Part shown: positions 19,267-32,304 of the stretch, piece after piece
Layout: every line of letters starts with the position of its first letter
Numbering within the stretch: position 1 is the first letter of the stretch
NCBI GenBank assembly: GCA_947475245.1
Contig: CANJLW010000002.1
Span: 62,001 to 126,000 of the forward strand
DNA: 64,000 nucleotides
Direction: 5' to 3'
Origin: Acetobacteraceae bacterium
GTDB taxonomy: Bacteria > Pseudomonadota > Alphaproteobacteria > Acetobacterales > Acetobacteraceae
Translations under genes and position numbers: made by a program
Notes under the pieces: generated by a model
What the model was told of the DNA's origin: nothing
The model's input: only the letters and a program-made list of their open reading frames with translations
The model's database searches: none

Positions 19267-20709
19267 ATGCGCCCGTTCGGCAAACATCTTGGGTCGGAAC
19301 TGGCCGATCTGGAGATCGTCGGCGTCACCGCCGACAGTCGTCAGGTCGTGCCCGGAGACCTGTTTGTCGCGTTACCCGGCTATCGGGTCGATGGTCGCCG
19401 CTATATCGCCGACGCCGTGGGTCGTGGTGCCGCCGCGATCCTCGCGCCCGAAGATACGCCCTGGCCCGAGGGCGTGCCCGCGCGCCCCTTGCTGACCGAT
19501 CCCGAGCCGCGTCGCCTTCTGGCCCGCATCGCCGCCGAACTCGCCGGGCCGCAACCCGGCACCATCGTCGCGGTTACCGGCACCAACGGCAAAACCAGCA
19601 CGGTCGAATTCCTGCGTCAGCTTTGGACGCTGGCCGGCGAACAAGCCGCCAGCCTGGGTACGCTGGGACTCATCGCCCCCAATTTCGATCCCGGTCCGGG
19701 ACTGACAACGCCCGATCCGGTCAGTCTGGCGGAGGGCCTTGCCGGTCTCGCCCGCGCCGGCATCCGGCGCGTCGCGATGGAGGCATCTTCCCACGGGTTG
19801 GATCAATTCCGTCTGGATGGCATTCGGCTCGCGGCGGCGGGTTTCACCAACCTGACCCGCGACCATCTGGATTATCACGGTACGCTGGAATCCTACCGTA
19901 TCGCCAAGTCGATGCTGTTCGAACGCCTGCTGCCCGAGGGTGCATTGGCGGTCGCGCACGCGGATATGGACCCGGCGACCCTGACGCATCTCATCGCGAT
20001 CGCCGAACGTCGCCGTCTCGATCTGCGACTGGTGGGGGAGGCGGGCGATATGTACCGCCTGCTCTCGGCAATGCCCCGTCCGGACGGACAGGTCCTTCGC
20101 ATACAAGCGGGGGGCCGCGTCGTTGAAATCCAACTGGCGCTGCCCGGTCGCTTCCAGGCCGACAATGTCCTGGTCGCCGCCGCCATGGCGGAAGGGCTGG
20201 GAACCGCAAGTGCCTTGTCGCTGACCGAACGCCTGATCGGCGTGCGCGGTCGGATGGAACTGGCTGTCCGACTGCCCAACGGCGCTGCTGTTTACGTCGA
20301 TTACGCCCATACGCCGGATGCCCTGGAGCGGCTTTTGACCGCACTGCGCCCGCATACGACCGGACGGCTTCACATCGTCTTCGGTGCCGGCGGCGACCGC
20401 GACAGGGGTAAGCGCCCGCTGATGGGTACCGCCGCCGAACGCTTCGCGGACGTCGCGATCGTGACCGACGATAACCCGCGCTTTGAAGACCCGGCGGCCA
20501 TCCGCGCCGCTGTCCTCGACGCCTGTCCGAAAGGGCGTGCCATCCCCGATCGGGCACGCGCGATCGAAGCCGCCATGAACGACCTTGGTCCGGGCGATGT
20601 GCTGGTCGTCGCGGGCAAGGGCCATGAACAGGGCCAAACGATCGGCGATCAGGTACTGCCCTTCGACGACGCGGCGATCGTGCGCGCCTTGGCGGGAGCA
20701 CGGGTATGA
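19267..20709 (+). CDS. murE: UDP-N-acetylmuramoyl-L-alanyl-D-glutamate--2,6-diaminopimelate ligase
   Basis: GTNGKTSTVEFLRQ; DDNPRFEDPAAIR (DNPR motif of meso-DAP-adding MurE). Confidence 0.96.
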   Translation: MRPFGKHLGSELADLEIVGVTADSRQVVPGDLFVALPGYRVDGRRYIADAVGRGAAAILAPEDTPWPEGVPARPLLTDPEPRRLLARIAAELAGPQPGTIVAVTGTNGKTSTVEFLRQLWTLAGEQAASLGTLGLIAPNFDPGPGLTTPDPVSLAEGLAGLARAGIRRVAMEASSHGLDQFRLDGIRLAAAGFTNLTRDHLDYHGTLESYRIAKSMLFERLLPEGALAVAHADMDPATLTHLIAIAERRRLDLRLVGEAGDMYRLLSAMPRPDGQVLRIQAGGRVVEIQLALPGRFQADNVLVAAAMAEGLGTASALSLTERLIGVRGRMELAVRLPNGAAVYVDYAHTPDALERLLTALRPHTTGRLHIVFGAGGDRDRGKRPLMGTAAERFADVAIVTDDNPRFEDPAAIRAAVLDACPKGRAIPDRARAIEAAMNDLGPGDVLVVAGKGHEQGQTIGDQVLPFDDAAIVRALAGARV

Positions 20710-22124
20710 GCACCATCCTGTGGAGCGCACTGGATCTGTCCGAAGCCACCGGCGGAGCCTTTGGCACAATCTTCGGCGCGTCGGGTCTTTCGATCGACAC
20801 CCGCACGTTGGTGCCGGGCGATCTGTTCGTGGCGCTCGTCGGCGAAGGCCGTGACGGGCATGATTTTGTCGCCGACGCCATGGCCAAGGGCGCGGCCGGC
20901 ACGATGGTGCATCGACCGGTACCGGGCGTCTCCAACATCCTGCTAGTGGACGATACCCTGGCCGCCCTGGCGCGTCTCGGCGGGTTCGCGCGCGCCAGAT
21001 ATACAGGCCGAGCGGTGGCGGTGACGGGAAGTGTCGGGAAGACGACGACGAAGGAAATGCTTCGTACCGTGCTGTCCGGCTTCGGCCCGACGCACGCGGC
21101 GGTCGCATCCTATAACAATCACTGGGGCCTCCCGCTGACCCTCGCGCGCACCCCGTTCGGCACCGTCTACAGCGTCGCCGAACTGGGTATGAACCACGCT
21201 GGGGAGATTGCCCCGCTCGCGCGATTGGCGCGCGCCCATGTCGCCGTGATCACGACGGTGGAGCGGGCGCATATCGGCTATCTCGGCAGCCTGGAGGCCA
21301 TCGCCGACGAGAAAGCGGCGATCATGTCCGGTCTTGAACCCGACGGCGTCGCCGTGTTGCCGATCGATCATCCGCTGTTTGCCCGGCTACGCGACGCCGC
21401 CGGCGGCGCGCGTATCCTGACGTTCGGCACCCATCCCGACGCCGGCGTGCGGCTGCTGACGGCCGAAGAAGACTCGGGCGGATCGAACATCCTGTTTGAA
21501 GTTCTGGGCCGGGAAGGGCGCATGCGCCTGAATGTCCCGGGCCGTCATATGGTCATGAATGCGTTGGCCACGTTGGCCGCGACAACCGCGCTCGGGTTGG
21601 ATATCGCGACCGCCTGTCGCCATCTGGAAACGTTCCAGGCAATCACGGGTCGCGGCGCGCGTCGCTCGCTCACGCTGCATGACGCGCATGGCGACAAAAG
21701 CCTGCTGCTGCTGGACGAAAGCTATAACGGCAACGGAGCCTCCATGCGGGCCGCGCTGAACGTGCTGCGTCTGCAACCGGCGCGCCGACGCGTGGCGATC
21801 CTGGGCGATATGCTGGAACTCGGGGATCACGCGGCGTCGGAACACGTCGATCTGGCGGCTGACGTCGCGGCTTCGGCCGATGTGCTGTTTGCCTGCGGCC
21901 CTCATATGAAACTGCTGTTCGATGCCGTGCCCGCGCATCTGCGTGGCGCGCATGCTCCGGACTCCGCAACGCTTGCCCCTATCGTCGCGGCGGCGCTTGC
22001 CTCCGGCGATGCGGTCCTGGTCAAGGGCAGTCTCGGCAGCAAAATGAAACACGTCGTCGATGCGATCGACACCCTGGCGCTCCCACGGCCCGGTGCGGGC
22101 ACCGACGGGGCGAGGAATACCTGA
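20706..22124 (+). CDS. murF: UDP-N-acetylmuramoyl-tripeptide--D-alanyl-D-alanine ligase
   Basis: [39 protein letters not shown]. Confidence 0.96.
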   Translation: MSTILWSALDLSEATGGAFGTIFGASGLSIDTRTLVPGDLFVALVGEGRDGHDFVADAMAKGAAGTMVHRPVPGVSNILLVDDTLAALARLGGFARARYTGRAVAVTGSVGKTTTKEMLRTVLSGFGPTHAAVASYNNHWGLPLTLARTPFGTVYSVAELGMNHAGEIAPLARLARAHVAVITTVERAHIGYLGSLEAIADEKAAIMSGLEPDGVAVLPIDHPLFARLRDAAGGARILTFGTHPDAGVRLLTAEEDSGGSNILFEVLGREGRMRLNVPGRHMVMNALATLAATTALGLDIATACRHLETFQAITGRGARRSLTLHDAHGDKSLLLLDESYNGNGASMRAALNVLRLQPARRRVAILGDMLELGDHAASEHVDLAADVAASADVLFACGPHMKLLFDAVPAHLRGAHAPDSATLAPIVAAALASGDAVLVKGSLGSKMKHVVDAIDTLALPRPGAGTDGARNT

Positions 22125-23212
22125 TGCTCTACAATCTCTTTCGGCCCCTGGCCGACCAATTCATTCTCTTCAATCTGTTCCGTTACATCACCTTCCGCTC
22201 GGGCGCGGCGTGCATCACAGCATTGATCGTCAGCTTCTGGCTCGGCCCGCGGCTGATACGCTGGCTACGCTCCGTGCAGAAGCAGGGGCAGCCGATCCGC
22301 GAGGACGGCCCGGCCAGGCATCTGGTCGAGAAGAAGGGCACCCCGACGATGGGCGGGCTGCTGATCCTGTTCGCGCTGACCATCTCGACGCTGTTGTGGG
22401 TCGATCTTCGCAACGGGTACGTCTGGGCCGTGCTATTTGTGACCCTTGGCTATGGCGCGCTGGGGTTTTGGGATGACTACCTGAAGGTCACCAAGCGCAA
22501 TACCAAGGGCGTACCGGGCAGGGTCAAGCTGATCGTTCAGGCGACGATCGGATTTGCGGCGGCGATCTGGATCACCTCCCTTGCGCGCGGCCCGCTCGGA
22601 ACATCGCTGACCTTTCCGATCTTCAAGGACATCGCGCTGCAACTCGGTTGGTTCTTCCCCGTCTTCGGCATGCTCGTCATGATGGGCGCGTCGAACGCGG
22701 TGAACCTGACCGACGGACTCGACGGGCTGGCGATCGTGCCCACGATGATCTGCGCCGCCGTGTTTGCGCTGATCGCCTATCTCGTCGGCAATCGTATCTT
22801 CTCGGATTACCTGCAACTCAATCCCGTCGCCGGAGCAGGCGAACTCGCGGTCTTTTGTTCCGCGTTGATCGGTGCCGGGATGGGATTTCTTTGGTTCAAC
22901 GCCCCCCCGGCCGCGGTGTTCATGGGCGATATCGGAAGCCTCGCCTTGGGCGGCGCGCTGGGCGCGGTCGCGATGGCGACCAAGCACGAGTTCGTGTTGA
23001 TGATCGTCGGCGGCTTGTTCGTCGTGGAAACCGTTTCGGTCATCATCCAGGTATTCTGGTACAAACGCACCGGCAATCGAGTCTTCCTGATGGCCCCGCT
23101 GCACCACCACTTTGAAAAGAAGGGTTGGGCCGAACCGACGATCGTCATCCGCTTCTGGATCATCTCCATGATCCTCGCCCTGATCGGGCTGGCGACGTTG
23201 AAAATTCGATGA
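22124..23212 (+). CDS. mraY: Phospho-N-acetylmuramoyl-pentapeptide-transferase
   Basis: [49 protein letters not shown]. Confidence 0.97.
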   Translation: MLYNLFRPLADQFILFNLFRYITFRSGAACITALIVSFWLGPRLIRWLRSVQKQGQPIREDGPARHLVEKKGTPTMGGLLILFALTISTLLWVDLRNGYVWAVLFVTLGYGALGFWDDYLKVTKRNTKGVPGRVKLIVQATIGFAAAIWITSLARGPLGTSLTFPIFKDIALQLGWFFPVFGMLVMMGASNAVNLTDGLDGLAIVPTMICAAVFALIAYLVGNRIFSDYLQLNPVAGAGELAVFCSALIGAGMGFLWFNAPPAAVFMGDIGSLALGGALGAVAMATKHEFVLMIVGGLFVVETVSVIIQVFWYKRTGNRVFLMAPLHHHFEKKGWAEPTIVIRFWIISMILALIGLATLKIR

Positions 23213-24519
23213 CCGCCCGATCGTTCCCCGCCGATCTGTTTGCCGGCCGACGCTTCTGGGTCGTGGGGCTGGGGAAGAACGGCCTGCCCGCCGCGCGTGC
23301 CCTGACGGCTATGGGTGCTTTGGTCGCGGTGTGGGACGACAACGCAAACGCCCGAGCCGCCGCCGATTTGCCCCTGCGCGACCCGACGGAGCCTGGGTTT
23401 CCGTTCGACGCGCTGATCCTGTCGCCGGGAATACCGCATCGACTGCCGACCGCGCACCCCGCGGCCGAATCGGCGCGACTCGCGGGCGCCCCGATTCTCT
23501 GCGACGTGGAACTGCTGTTCCAGGCCGTTCGCCTCGCCGGATCGCGCGCGCGTTTCGTCGGCATTACCGGCACCAACGGCAAATCCACGACGACGGCCTT
23601 GCTCGCCCATATTCTGGCCGGCGCGGGCATTCCCGCGGTGGCCGGCGCGAACCTGGGGCCGGCCGCGCTGTCTTTGCCGCTGCTGCCCGATAACGGCGTC
23701 TATGTGCTGGAAATGTCGTCTTACATGTTGGAGCGACTCGCGACTGTACGCTTCGATGCGGCGGTCATGCTGAATTTGAGTAACGACCACATCGACCGGC
23801 ACGGCGACATGGCGGGCTATGCCATGGCCAAGCGGTCGATCTTCGACCGCCAGGAACCAGGCGATCTCGCGGTGGTCGGCATTGACGACGAAGGCGCGCG
23901 CGCGATGGCGGCCTGGCTTGATACCCGACCGGCGTCCGTAACCCGTGTGTCCGGGCTCGAAGCCGCCCCATTCCCGCCCGGTCTCGCGCTGCCGGGCAGT
24001 CACAACATGCAGAATGCCAACGCCGCAATCGCCATGGCGCGGTTTCTTGGCGTGCCCGATACGGCCATCGCGCAGGGGCTGAACACCTATCCCGGCCTGC
24101 CGCACCGTCAACAGCGGATCGTCGCCGTCGACGGAATCACCTTCGTCAACGACAGCAAGGCGACGAACGCCGACGCGACCGAACGGGCTTTGGTTTGCTA
24201 CGACCGTATCGTCTGGATCGCCGGCGGCATGGCCAAGGAAGGCGGGATCGAGCCGCTTGCCGCTTGCTTTCCGCGTATCGCCCGCGCCTTCCTGATCGGC
24301 CGCGATGCCCCGATCCTCGCCGCGACGCTCCACGCGCACGGGGTCGCGTTTCAGTCCGTGGATACACTCGAAGCCGCCGTCCCCGCCGCATTTGCCGCCG
24401 CCAAGGCCGATCGGGCGCCAGTCGTTCTGCTCTCCCCGGCCTGCGCGAGCTGGGACCAGTTCACCGGGTATGACCAACGCGGCGATCGCTTCGCCGAACT
24501 GGCCCGAGGGCTCGCCTGA
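23209..24519 (+). CDS. murD: UDP-N-acetylmuramoylalanine--D-glutamate ligase
   Basis: [40 protein letters not shown] overlap with mraY. Confidence 0.96.
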   Translation: MTARSFPADLFAGRRFWVVGLGKNGLPAARALTAMGALVAVWDDNANARAAADLPLRDPTEPGFPFDALILSPGIPHRLPTAHPAAESARLAGAPILCDVELLFQAVRLAGSRARFVGITGTNGKSTTTALLAHILAGAGIPAVAGANLGPAALSLPLLPDNGVYVLEMSSYMLERLATVRFDAAVMLNLSNDHIDRHGDMAGYAMAKRSIFDRQEPGDLAVVGIDDEGARAMAAWLDTRPASVTRVSGLEAAPFPPGLALPGSHNMQNANAAIAMARFLGVPDTAIAQGLNTYPGLPHRQQRIVAVDGITFVNDSKATNADATERALVCYDRIVWIAGGMAKEGGIEPLAACFPRIARAFLIGRDAPILAATLHAHGVAFQSVDTLEAAVPAAFAAAKADRAPVVLLSPACASWDQFTGYDQRGDRFAELARGLA

Positions 24520-25637
24520 TGCCGACTCTGTCACGCTCCGACGACTCGCATCTGGGACGCTGGTGGTGGTCCGTTGATCGCTGGACGCTGGGTGCCGTCG
24601 GCACGCTGATCGGCTTCGGCTATATCATGATGCTCGCCGCCAGCCCGGCCGTCGCGGAGCGCATCGGCTCCTCCCGCGATATGTTCATCGTCAAACAGGT
24701 GTTCTTTCTCGCGCTGGCGGGCGCGATCGTGGTCGGCGTGTCGTTGCTGTCGCCCCGCTACATCAAGCGCCTCGCGATCGTCGGATGCATCGTCGCGCTG
24801 ATCATGACGGCGGCGACGATCCTGATCGGCGTGGAAATCAAGGGCGCGCGTCGCTGGATTTCGCTGCCCGGCATGACCATCCAGCCCAGCGAGTTCCTGA
24901 AACCCTGTTTCGCCGTCGCCGCCGCCTGGATGATCGCCGAGGGGCGTAAGACCAATCGTTGGACCGGAATGGTGGCCGCGTTCGGCGTGTTCGGCGTCAT
25001 TCTCCTGTTGCTGAAGGGCCAGCCCGATATCGGCATGCTCGCCGTCGTCGTCGCCGTGTTCATGGCCCAGCTTTTCATCGGCGGCATGAACATCTTCCTG
25101 GTCGGACTCGGCATGGCCGGCATCGGCGCGGCTTCTGTCGCCGCCTATTTCATGTTCTCCCACGTGCGCAGCCGGGTCGAACGCTTCTGGGAAGGCACCG
25201 GCGACAATTATCAGGTCACCACGGCGTTGGAAGCTTTCGGCAACGGCGGCTTCATGGGTCGCGGCCCGGGCGAGGGACGAGTCAAGGACGTACTCCCCGA
25301 CGCCCACGCCGACTTCGTCTACGCCGTCGCGGGCGAGGAGTTCGGGATGCTGATCTGCCTCGTCATCCTGTTGATCTTCGCCTTCATCGTCTTGCGCGGT
25401 CTCCTGCGCCTGCTTCAGGAGCAGGATATCTTCACCGTCCTGGCCTGCACCGGCCTGATCACCGGCTTTGGCCTGCAAGCCTTCGTCAACATGGCCTCCA
25501 CCCTGAAGCTGATACCCACGAAGGGCATGACGCTGCCGTTTATTTCCTACGGCGGCTCTTCTGTGGTCGCGGTCGCCTTGGGCATGGGCATGCTGTTGGC
25601 CCTGACCCGCCGCAGAAGACGGGAGGACGCGGCGTGA
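24519..25637 (+). CDS. ftsW: Lipid II polymerase FtsW (SEDS family)
   Basis: Multi-TM SEDS protein; GDNYQVTTALEAFGNGGFMGRGPGEG; LIPTKGMTLPFISYGGSS. Confidence 0.96.
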   Translation: MPTLSRSDDSHLGRWWWSVDRWTLGAVGTLIGFGYIMMLAASPAVAERIGSSRDMFIVKQVFFLALAGAIVVGVSLLSPRYIKRLAIVGCIVALIMTAATILIGVEIKGARRWISLPGMTIQPSEFLKPCFAVAAAWMIAEGRKTNRWTGMVAAFGVFGVILLLLKGQPDIGMLAVVVAVFMAQLFIGGMNIFLVGLGMAGIGAASVAAYFMFSHVRSRVERFWEGTGDNYQVTTALEAFGNGGFMGRGPGEGRVKDVLPDAHADFVYAVAGEEFGMLICLVILLIFAFIVLRGLLRLLQEQDIFTVLACTGLITGFGLQAFVNMASTLKLIPTKGMTLPFISYGGSSVVAVALGMGMLLALTRRRRREDAA

Positions 25638-26767
25638 GAGCTCCGGCCGTCCAACCCATCGTCATCGCCGCCGGCGGGACCGGAGGGCATTTCTTCCCTG
25701 CCGAAGCCCTGGCGGCCGAACTGCTGACGCGCGGACACCGCGTCGCGCTGATGACCGATGCGCGTTCCGGCGGGCTGAAAAGCGCGGTCTTCGCCAATGG
25801 CGACACCCATGTCATCGCCGGTGCCGGTATCGCCGGACGCGGCGTCGTGCGCGCCGCCAAGGCCGTCGCGTCGCTGACCGCGGGCGTCGCCCAGGGACGG
25901 CGTATCCTGTCGCGGCTGAACGCCGCCGCGGTGGTGGGCTTTGGCGGCTACCCGTCCGTTGCGCCGGTGCTCGCAACCCGCCTGCTGCGCCGCCGTCCGC
26001 CCGTGATCCTGCACGAACAGAACGCCGTTTTGGGGCGAGCGAACCGCTTCCTGGCGCGCCACGCCGATCGGCTGGCGCTCAGTTTTGCCTCAACCAGCCT
26101 CGTCCCGGCCAACATCGCGACGGAGGTCACGGGTAACCCCGTCCGCCCGGCCATCGCCGAGCTGGCCGATCGGCCCTATAGCCCGCCGACAGACGATTTC
26201 CGGCTGCTGATCCTGGGCGGTTCCCTTGGCGCGCGGGTGTTCAGCGACGTCGTGCCCGCCGCCATCGCGCAATTGCCCGAAGACCTTCGCATGCGACTGT
26301 CCATCGTGCAGCAATGCCGGTCGGAAGACATCGAACGCGTCCGCTCCGCCTATGCCTTCGCCGGAATGCAGGCCACGCTGTCGGCGTTTTTCGCCGATGT
26401 CGCGGAACGCCTGAGCGAGGCGCATCTGGTGATCGCCCGTGCCGGAGCGTCCACCGTGTCCGAACTGGCCGTTGCCGGTCGCCCCGCGATCCTGGTGCCG
26501 CTGCCCGGCGCGATCGACGATCATCAATCGGCCAACGCCCGGGCGCTGGTTGACGCGCGCGGTGCCGTCGCCCTGGCGCAGTCGCGCCTGACTCCCGACT
26601 CCCTGGCCGATGCACTGATCACGCTCTTGAGCGATCCCGATAACCTTGCCCACGCCGCCCGCGCCGCCGGCTCCATCGCTCGGCCCGACGCAACCGCGCG
26701 GCTCGCCGATCTCGTTGAATCCGCCATGCGGTCAAATGCCACCATGAGCCAGGAGGTCAGGCCATGA
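25634..26767 (+). CDS. murG: UDP-N-acetylglucosamine--N-acetylmuramyl-(pentapeptide) pyrophosphoryl-undecaprenol GlcNAc transferase
   Basis: [33 protein letters not shown] start overlapping the ftsW stop. Confidence 0.96.
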   Translation: MRAPAVQPIVIAAGGTGGHFFPAEALAAELLTRGHRVALMTDARSGGLKSAVFANGDTHVIAGAGIAGRGVVRAAKAVASLTAGVAQGRRILSRLNAAAVVGFGGYPSVAPVLATRLLRRRPPVILHEQNAVLGRANRFLARHADRLALSFASTSLVPANIATEVTGNPVRPAIAELADRPYSPPTDDFRLLILGGSLGARVFSDVVPAAIAQLPEDLRMRLSIVQQCRSEDIERVRSAYAFAGMQATLSAFFADVAERLSEAHLVIARAGASTVSELAVAGRPAILVPLPGAIDDHQSANARALVDARGAVALAQSRLTPDSLADALITLLSDPDNLAHAARAAGSIARPDATARLADLVESAMRSNATMSQEVRP

Positions 26768-28197
26768 GGGCGCTGCCGCTTTCCATCGGCACCATTCATT
26801 TCGTCGGTATCGGCGGTATCGGCATGTCCGGTATCGCCGAGGTCCTGCACAATCTCGGCTATGTCGTGCAGGGCACGGACATCGCCGAATCCGCCAACGT
26901 GCAGCGCCTGCGCGGCGCGGGCATCCCGGTCACCATTGGCCATGACGCCGCGAACCTCGGCAGTGCCCAGGTCGTTGTCGTTTCGACCGCCGTCAAGCGC
27001 GACAACCCGGAGGTCGCGGCCGCCCGCGCCCGCCTGATCCCGGTCGTCCGGCGCGCCGAGATGCTCGCGGAGCTGATGCGGCTGAAGTGGTCGGTCGCCG
27101 TCGGCGGCACGCACGGTAAAACCACGACCACAAGCCTGATCGCCGCGGTGATGGAGGCGGCGCACCTCGATCCCACCGTTATCAACGGCGGCATCATCAA
27201 TGCCTACGGCACGAATACCCGGTTAGGCGCGGGCGAGTGGATGGTGGTGGAAGCCGACGAAAGCGACGGTTCCTTCCTGCGCCTGCCGGCAGTGATCGCC
27301 GTGGTCACCAATATGGACCCCGAACATCTGGACCATTGGGGCACGGCGGAAGCCATGGTCGCGGGTTACGACCAGTTTGTGTCGAACGTGCCCTTCTACG
27401 GCTTCGCCATTCTGTGCATCGACCATCCCGGCGTGCAGCAGATGATCCCGCGACTGTCCGACCATCGGATCATCACCTACGGCTTCTCCCCCCAGGCCGA
27501 CATCCGCGCCGATCGCGTCATCCCCGACAAGCTCGGCTCGACCTTCGAGGTCATCTACACGGATCGCGCGCGGAACCGTTCGCGCCGGATGGGACCGTTC
27601 CGCCTGCCGATGCTGGGCAGCCACAATGTCCAGAACGCCCTGGCCGCGATCGCCGTCGGCGTGGAAATGGATATCGACGACGCGACGCTGCGCAGCGCGT
27701 TCCTGGGCTTCAAGGGCGTCAAGCGCCGCTTCACCCGCACCGGCGAGGCCGGCGGTATTACGGTGATCGACGATTACGGCCATCACCCCGTCGAAATCGC
27801 CGCAGTACTCAAAGCCGCTCGGCAGGCCGGCGCGCGCGACGTGATCGCCGTCGTGCAGCCGCATCGTTATTCCCGCCTGCAATCGCTGTTCAACGAATTC
27901 TGTACCTGCATGAACGACGCCGGTACAGTGATCGTCGCCGACGTCTACGCGGCGGGCGAAGCGCCCATCCCCGGCGTGACCCGCGATGCACTGGTCGAAG
28001 GCCTGCGCGCACGCGGCCATCGCAGCGTCGTGCCGCTGCCCAGTCCGGCGCGCCTGGCTGAAATGGTGAACGCGATCGCCCGCTCCGGCGACTTCGTCGT
28101 TTGCCTTGGTGCCGGAACGATTACCCAGTGGGCGGGGACGCTGCCGGCCGAACTCGCGGAAATGCAGGCAGCCGGCGGCCGACGAGGCCCGCAATGA
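26764..28197 (+). CDS. murC: UDP-N-acetylmuramate--L-alanine ligase
   Basis: [54 protein letters not shown]. Confidence 0.97.
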   Translation: MRALPLSIGTIHFVGIGGIGMSGIAEVLHNLGYVVQGTDIAESANVQRLRGAGIPVTIGHDAANLGSAQVVVVSTAVKRDNPEVAAARARLIPVVRRAEMLAELMRLKWSVAVGGTHGKTTTTSLIAAVMEAAHLDPTVINGGIINAYGTNTRLGAGEWMVVEADESDGSFLRLPAVIAVVTNMDPEHLDHWGTAEAMVAGYDQFVSNVPFYGFAILCIDHPGVQQMIPRLSDHRIITYGFSPQADIRADRVIPDKLGSTFEVIYTDRARNRSRRMGPFRLPMLGSHNVQNALAAIAVGVEMDIDDATLRSAFLGFKGVKRRFTRTGEAGGITVIDDYGHHPVEIAAVLKAARQAGARDVIAVVQPHRYSRLQSLFNEFCTCMNDAGTVIVADVYAAGEAPIPGVTRDALVEGLRARGHRSVVPLPSPARLAEMVNAIARSGDFVVCLGAGTITQWAGTLPAELAEMQAAGGRRGPQ

Positions 28198-29144
28198 TGG
28201 CGCTGCGCAAGGACACGACCGAGACGAACGGACTGCCCCCCTTGCGCGGGCGCGTGACCTTGAACGCGCCGCTGGCGCCGTTCACCTGGTTCCGGGCGGG
28301 CGGTTCGGCGGAGGCTCTGATCCGCCCCGCCGACGCCGACGATCTGTGCGCGTTCCTGCGCGCGCTGCCGTCCGATATCCCGGTGCATGTCATCGGTGCC
28401 TGTTCCAATCTGATCGTGCGCGACGGTGGTTTGCCTGGGGTCACGATCCGCCTTGCGCGCGGCTTCTCCACCATCGCGACCGACCCCACCGGTGTGATCG
28501 CGGGTGCCGCGGCTCTGGATCTGACGGTCGCGGAGCATGCGGCCGCCGCCGGTCTTGCGGGGTTGGAATTTTTGTCCGGCATTCCCGGCTCCATCGGCGG
28601 GGCGGTAGCCATGAACGCCGGCGCTTACGGCGGTGACATGGCCGGCACTCTGGATTGGGCCGAAGTCGTCACCCGTACCGGCGAACTGCGTCGGCTGTCC
28701 GCCGCCGATCTCGCGATGACCTATCGCCACGCGGCGTTGCCCGCCGGCGCGGTCGTCGTGCGGGTTCGCCTGCGCGCCACACCCGGCGCGCCGCTCCTGA
28801 TCGCCTCGCGCATGGCCGACATCAAAGCCGCGCGCGAAGCGTCCCAACCCGTGCGCGCCCGGACCGGCGGCTCCACCTTTCGTAACCCGACGCCGGCGGA
28901 AAGCTCCTGCAAGGCCTGGGAACTGATCGACGCCGCCGGTTGCCGCGGCCTGACCCGAGGCGGTGCCCAGGTATCCGAGAAACACTGCAATTTCCTGATC
29001 AATACCGGCACAGCCACGGCGGCGGATATCGAGGGCCTGGGCGAGGAAGTGCGCCGTCGCGTGCTCGCCGTAAGTGGCGTGAGCCTGCATTGGGAAATTC
29101 GCCGCATCGGACTTCAAGCCGGCAAGCCGGAGATCGTCGCATGA
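28194..29144 (+). CDS. murB: UDP-N-acetylenolpyruvoylglucosamine reductase
   Basis: [50 protein letters not shown]. Confidence 0.96.
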   Translation: MMALRKDTTETNGLPPLRGRVTLNAPLAPFTWFRAGGSAEALIRPADADDLCAFLRALPSDIPVHVIGACSNLIVRDGGLPGVTIRLARGFSTIATDPTGVIAGAAALDLTVAEHAAAAGLAGLEFLSGIPGSIGGAVAMNAGAYGGDMAGTLDWAEVVTRTGELRRLSAADLAMTYRHAALPAGAVVVRVRLRATPGAPLLIASRMADIKAAREASQPVRARTGGSTFRNPTPAESSCKAWELIDAAGCRGLTRGGAQVSEKHCNFLINTGTATAADIEGLGEEVRRRVLAVSGVSLHWEIRRIGLQAGKPEIVA

Positions 29145-30061
29145 CAAGAGTCGCCGTCCTTTATGGCGGGATTTCCGCCGAACGAGAGGTCAGCCTGTCC
29201 AGCGGCCTTCAGGTCGTTTCCGCGCTGCGCGAAGCCGGGTTCGATGTCGATCCGATTGAGGTCGGTGCCGATCTCGGCGCGCTGATCGCCGCCCTGACGC
29301 CCCGCCCCGACGTCGTGTTCAACGCGCTGCATGGTCGGTTCGGCGAAGACGGTGCCATCCAGGGCGTGCTCGACTGGCTCGCCATCCCGTACACTCATTC
29401 CGGGGTCCGCGCCTCCGCGCTCGCCATGGACAAGGTCGCGGCCAAAGCGCTGTTCGCTTCCGCCGGCCTGCCGATCGCACGCGGGCGCATGGTGCCGATC
29501 GACGAACTCGAAGCCGCCGATCCGATGCCGCTTCCCTACGTCATCAAGCCCGCCAACGAAGGCTCCTCCGTCGGTGTGGAAATCATTCGTCACGGCGACA
29601 ACCGGCGCGCCGAAGTCGCCCGCGCCTGGCGTTTCGGCGGTGAGGCGATGGTGGAAGAATTCATCCCCGGTCGCGAACTCACCGTCGCCGTCATGGGCGA
29701 TCGTCCGCTGGCGGTGACCGAAATTCTGGCCGACGCCGGGGTGTTTTACGATTACGAATCAAAATACGCTGCCGGCGGTTCCCGCCACGTCATCCCCGCC
29801 GACCTTCACCCCGACGCCTATGCCCGGGCAATGGACGTGGCCCTGGCGGCCCATCGCGCCATCGGCTGTCGCGGCGCGACGCGTTGCGACTTCCGTTACG
29901 ACGACACGGCGGGCGAACCCGGCCGTTTGGTGCTCCTGGAAATCAACACCCAGCCGGGCCTGACCCCCACATCGCTGCTGCCCGAGCAAGCCGCGCATCA
30001 CGGCTACAGCTTCCCGCGCTTGTGCGCCTGGATGGTGGAGAACGCGCAATGCCGAGCGTAA
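29141..30061 (+). CDS. ddl: D-alanine--D-alanine ligase
   Basis: [59 protein letters not shown]. Confidence 0.96.
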   Translation: MTRVAVLYGGISAEREVSLSSGLQVVSALREAGFDVDPIEVGADLGALIAALTPRPDVVFNALHGRFGEDGAIQGVLDWLAIPYTHSGVRASALAMDKVAAKALFASAGLPIARGRMVPIDELEAADPMPLPYVIKPANEGSSVGVEIIRHGDNRRAEVARAWRFGGEAMVEEFIPGRELTVAVMGDRPLAVTEILADAGVFYDYESKYAAGGSRHVIPADLHPDAYARAMDVALAAHRAIGCRGATRCDFRYDDTAGEPGRLVLLEINTQPGLTPTSLLPEQAAHHGYSFPRLCAWMVENAQCRA

Positions 30062-30912
30062 AGCGCGCGCCGCGGAATTCGGTGAAGGACCGGCCGGATA
30101 AGTGGCGGATCTTCCTGCGCAAGCAAAAGCGCCTGTTGCGCCCCGCCGCCTGGATCGCGGCATCCTGCCTTGCCATTCTGCTGATCGTCGTTGTCGCCCA
30201 TACCGCCGCGCCGGGCGGAACGCTGACGACGATGCGCGACCGCCTGGGCAATGCCGCCGCCGGTGCCGGGTTGCGCGTGACGGATGTGGTGATCGAAGGC
30301 CGTGCCAATACGCCGGAACCGCTGTTGCGGGCCGCGATCGGCGTGAGCAAGGGCGACCCGATTCTGGGCTTCTCGGTGGAGCAGGCCCGCGCCCGCATCG
30401 CCTCGTTGAACTGGGTGGAACACGCGACCGTCGAGCGTCGGCTTCCCAGCACGCTTGTCGTCGTGTTGCAGGAACGCAGCCCCTTCGCGGTCTGGCAACA
30501 CCAGGGCAAGTTCGTGGTCATCGATCGCGCGGGCCAGACGGTCGCCAATCAGGATGTCGCGCAGTTTCGTAACCTGCCGCTGGTCGTCGGTCCCGGCGCG
30601 CCCGTCGCCGCCGCCGCGCTGTTGGATGCGCTGACCGAACGCCCCTCGCTCTCCGGTCGCATCGTCGCCGGTGTGCGGGTCGGTGAGCGTCGGTGGAATT
30701 TGCGCATGAACAGCGGCGCGGACGTGATGCTGCCCGAGGGCCACGAGATCGAGGCCCTGGATCGGCTGATCAAATTGCAGCAGGAACACGCTGTGCTGGA
30801 TCGCCCGTTGATCGCGATCGATATGCGCCTGCCCGACAAGTTGGTGCTGCGTCCGAAACCGGAGCCGCGCGCCGACTCGACCCCACCCCCGCCGCCGAAA
30901 AAGCCGACGTGA
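30049..30912 (+). CDS. ftsQ: Cell division protein FtsQ
   Basis: POTRA-type region ([76 protein letters not shown]) between ddl and ftsA. Confidence 0.93.
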   Translation: MPSVKRAPRNSVKDRPDKWRIFLRKQKRLLRPAAWIAASCLAILLIVVVAHTAAPGGTLTTMRDRLGNAAAGAGLRVTDVVIEGRANTPEPLLRAAIGVSKGDPILGFSVEQARARIASLNWVEHATVERRLPSTLVVVLQERSPFAVWQHQGKFVVIDRAGQTVANQDVAQFRNLPLVVGPGAPVAAAALLDALTERPSLSGRIVAGVRVGERRWNLRMNSGADVMLPEGHEIEALDRLIKLQQEHAVLDRPLIAIDMRLPDKLVLRPKPEPRADSTPPPPPKKPT

Positions 30913-30926
30913 GGGAGCGTCAATCC

Positions 30927-32231
30927 ATGGACGACTCGTCTCGCCGCTTGCTGACGCTTGGTCAGGTCGGGCCGGAGGAGGTCGACCGGCCGCATTTCCA
31001 TCGCAACGGCCCCTTCGGCGTGCTGGACATCGGGACCACCAAGGTCGCCTGCCTTATCGGCCGCGTCGAAAGCGACGGTACCCTCCGCGTATTGGGCTTC
31101 GGCTGGCAAAAGGGCCGGGGCGTGCGGGGCGGCAGCATCGTCGATCTGGACGCCGCGGAGAAAGCGATCCGCGCCTGCGTCGGACAGGCGGAGGATATGG
31201 CCGACACCAGGCTGCGCACGGTGACCGTCAACCTGAGCTGCGGCCAACCTGAGTCCCGTCTGTACAATATCCAGTGGCCGGTGGGCGGACGAGCGGTGGC
31301 GGACGCGGATATCAGGGGGGTGATCAAGGAGGGCAGGGAGCGCGCGATCGTCGAGGGGCGCGAAACCATCCATACGCTGCCGTTGAACTTCGTCGTCGAT
31401 GCCACCGACCACGTCATCGACCCGCGCGGCCTCTTTTGCACCAACCTGACCGCTCGGCTGCACGTCATCGATTCACTGGCGACGGAATTACGCTCGTTGG
31501 GCGCGTGTATTGCCCGCTGCGACCTGGAGATCGAGGGGCTGGTGTCGTCACCGATGGCGGCGGCCATGTCCACCTTGGCGGCGGAGGAGCGGGAGCAAGG
31601 CGCGACACTGATCGACATGGGCGGCGGTTCGACGGGCATCGCGGTCTACGCCGACTCGCAGTTGATGCACACCGCGATGGTGCCGATCGGCGGCTTGCAC
31701 GTGACCAAGGACCTCGCGGCCGGGCTGTCGACGACGCAGGCGCACGCCGAACGGCTGAAGACGCTGTACGGTAATGTGGAGGCCAGCCCGGACGACGAAC
31801 GCGAAATGCTGCCGGTCCCGCTGGTGGGGGAAGAAGCCGACAACCAGCTTGCCCGTGTTCCCCGCAGCATGGTGGTCAACATCATCCGTCCGCGAATCGA
31901 GGAAACCTTCGAGCTTGTTCGCGACGCGCTTGACCAATCCGGCATGACACGATCCGCCGGTAACCGCGTCGTGCTGACCGGCGGCGCGTGCCAATTGCCG
32001 GGCTTGCGAGACATGGCGGGACGCATGTTGGGCCGGCAAGTGCGTCTTGGACGACCGGCGACATTGCGGGGCGTGCCGGAGCTCGCCTCCGGCCCTGCTT
32101 TTGCCACCGCCGGCGGATTACTGGCCTGGGCCGCGGGCCAAGGGCGCGGTTTCCATGATCTGGAACCCGAAGCCGAACCGACCGGCGGACTATTCCGCCG
32201 TTTCGTCAATTTTTTGCGGGAGCGCGTGTGA
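30927..32231 (+). CDS. ftsA: Cell division protein FtsA
   Basis: [34 protein letters not shown]-terminal amphipathic [11 protein letters not shown]. Confidence 0.96.
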   Translation: MDDSSRRLLTLGQVGPEEVDRPHFHRNGPFGVLDIGTTKVACLIGRVESDGTLRVLGFGWQKGRGVRGGSIVDLDAAEKAIRACVGQAEDMADTRLRTVTVNLSCGQPESRLYNIQWPVGGRAVADADIRGVIKEGRERAIVEGRETIHTLPLNFVVDATDHVIDPRGLFCTNLTARLHVIDSLATELRSLGACIARCDLEIEGLVSSPMAAAMSTLAAEEREQGATLIDMGGGSTGIAVYADSQLMHTAMVPIGGLHVTKDLAAGLSTTQAHAERLKTLYGNVEASPDDEREMLPVPLVGEEADNQLARVPRSMVVNIIRPRIEETFELVRDALDQSGMTRSAGNRVVLTGGACQLPGLRDMAGRMLGRQVRLGRPATLRGVPELASGPAFATAGGLLAWAAGQGRGFHDLEPEAEPTGGLFRRFVNFLRERV

Positions 32232-32304
32232 CTCTCTGGCGAATCGACCGCTCTGGCGTACAAACACCTTAACCATCTACCCGCGATACGGGGGAGACAC
32301 AGCG

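Noticed and set aside
22807-24534. 575-aa minus-strand ORF antisense to mraY/murD
   Set aside because: Overlaps core dcw genes and has no motifs.
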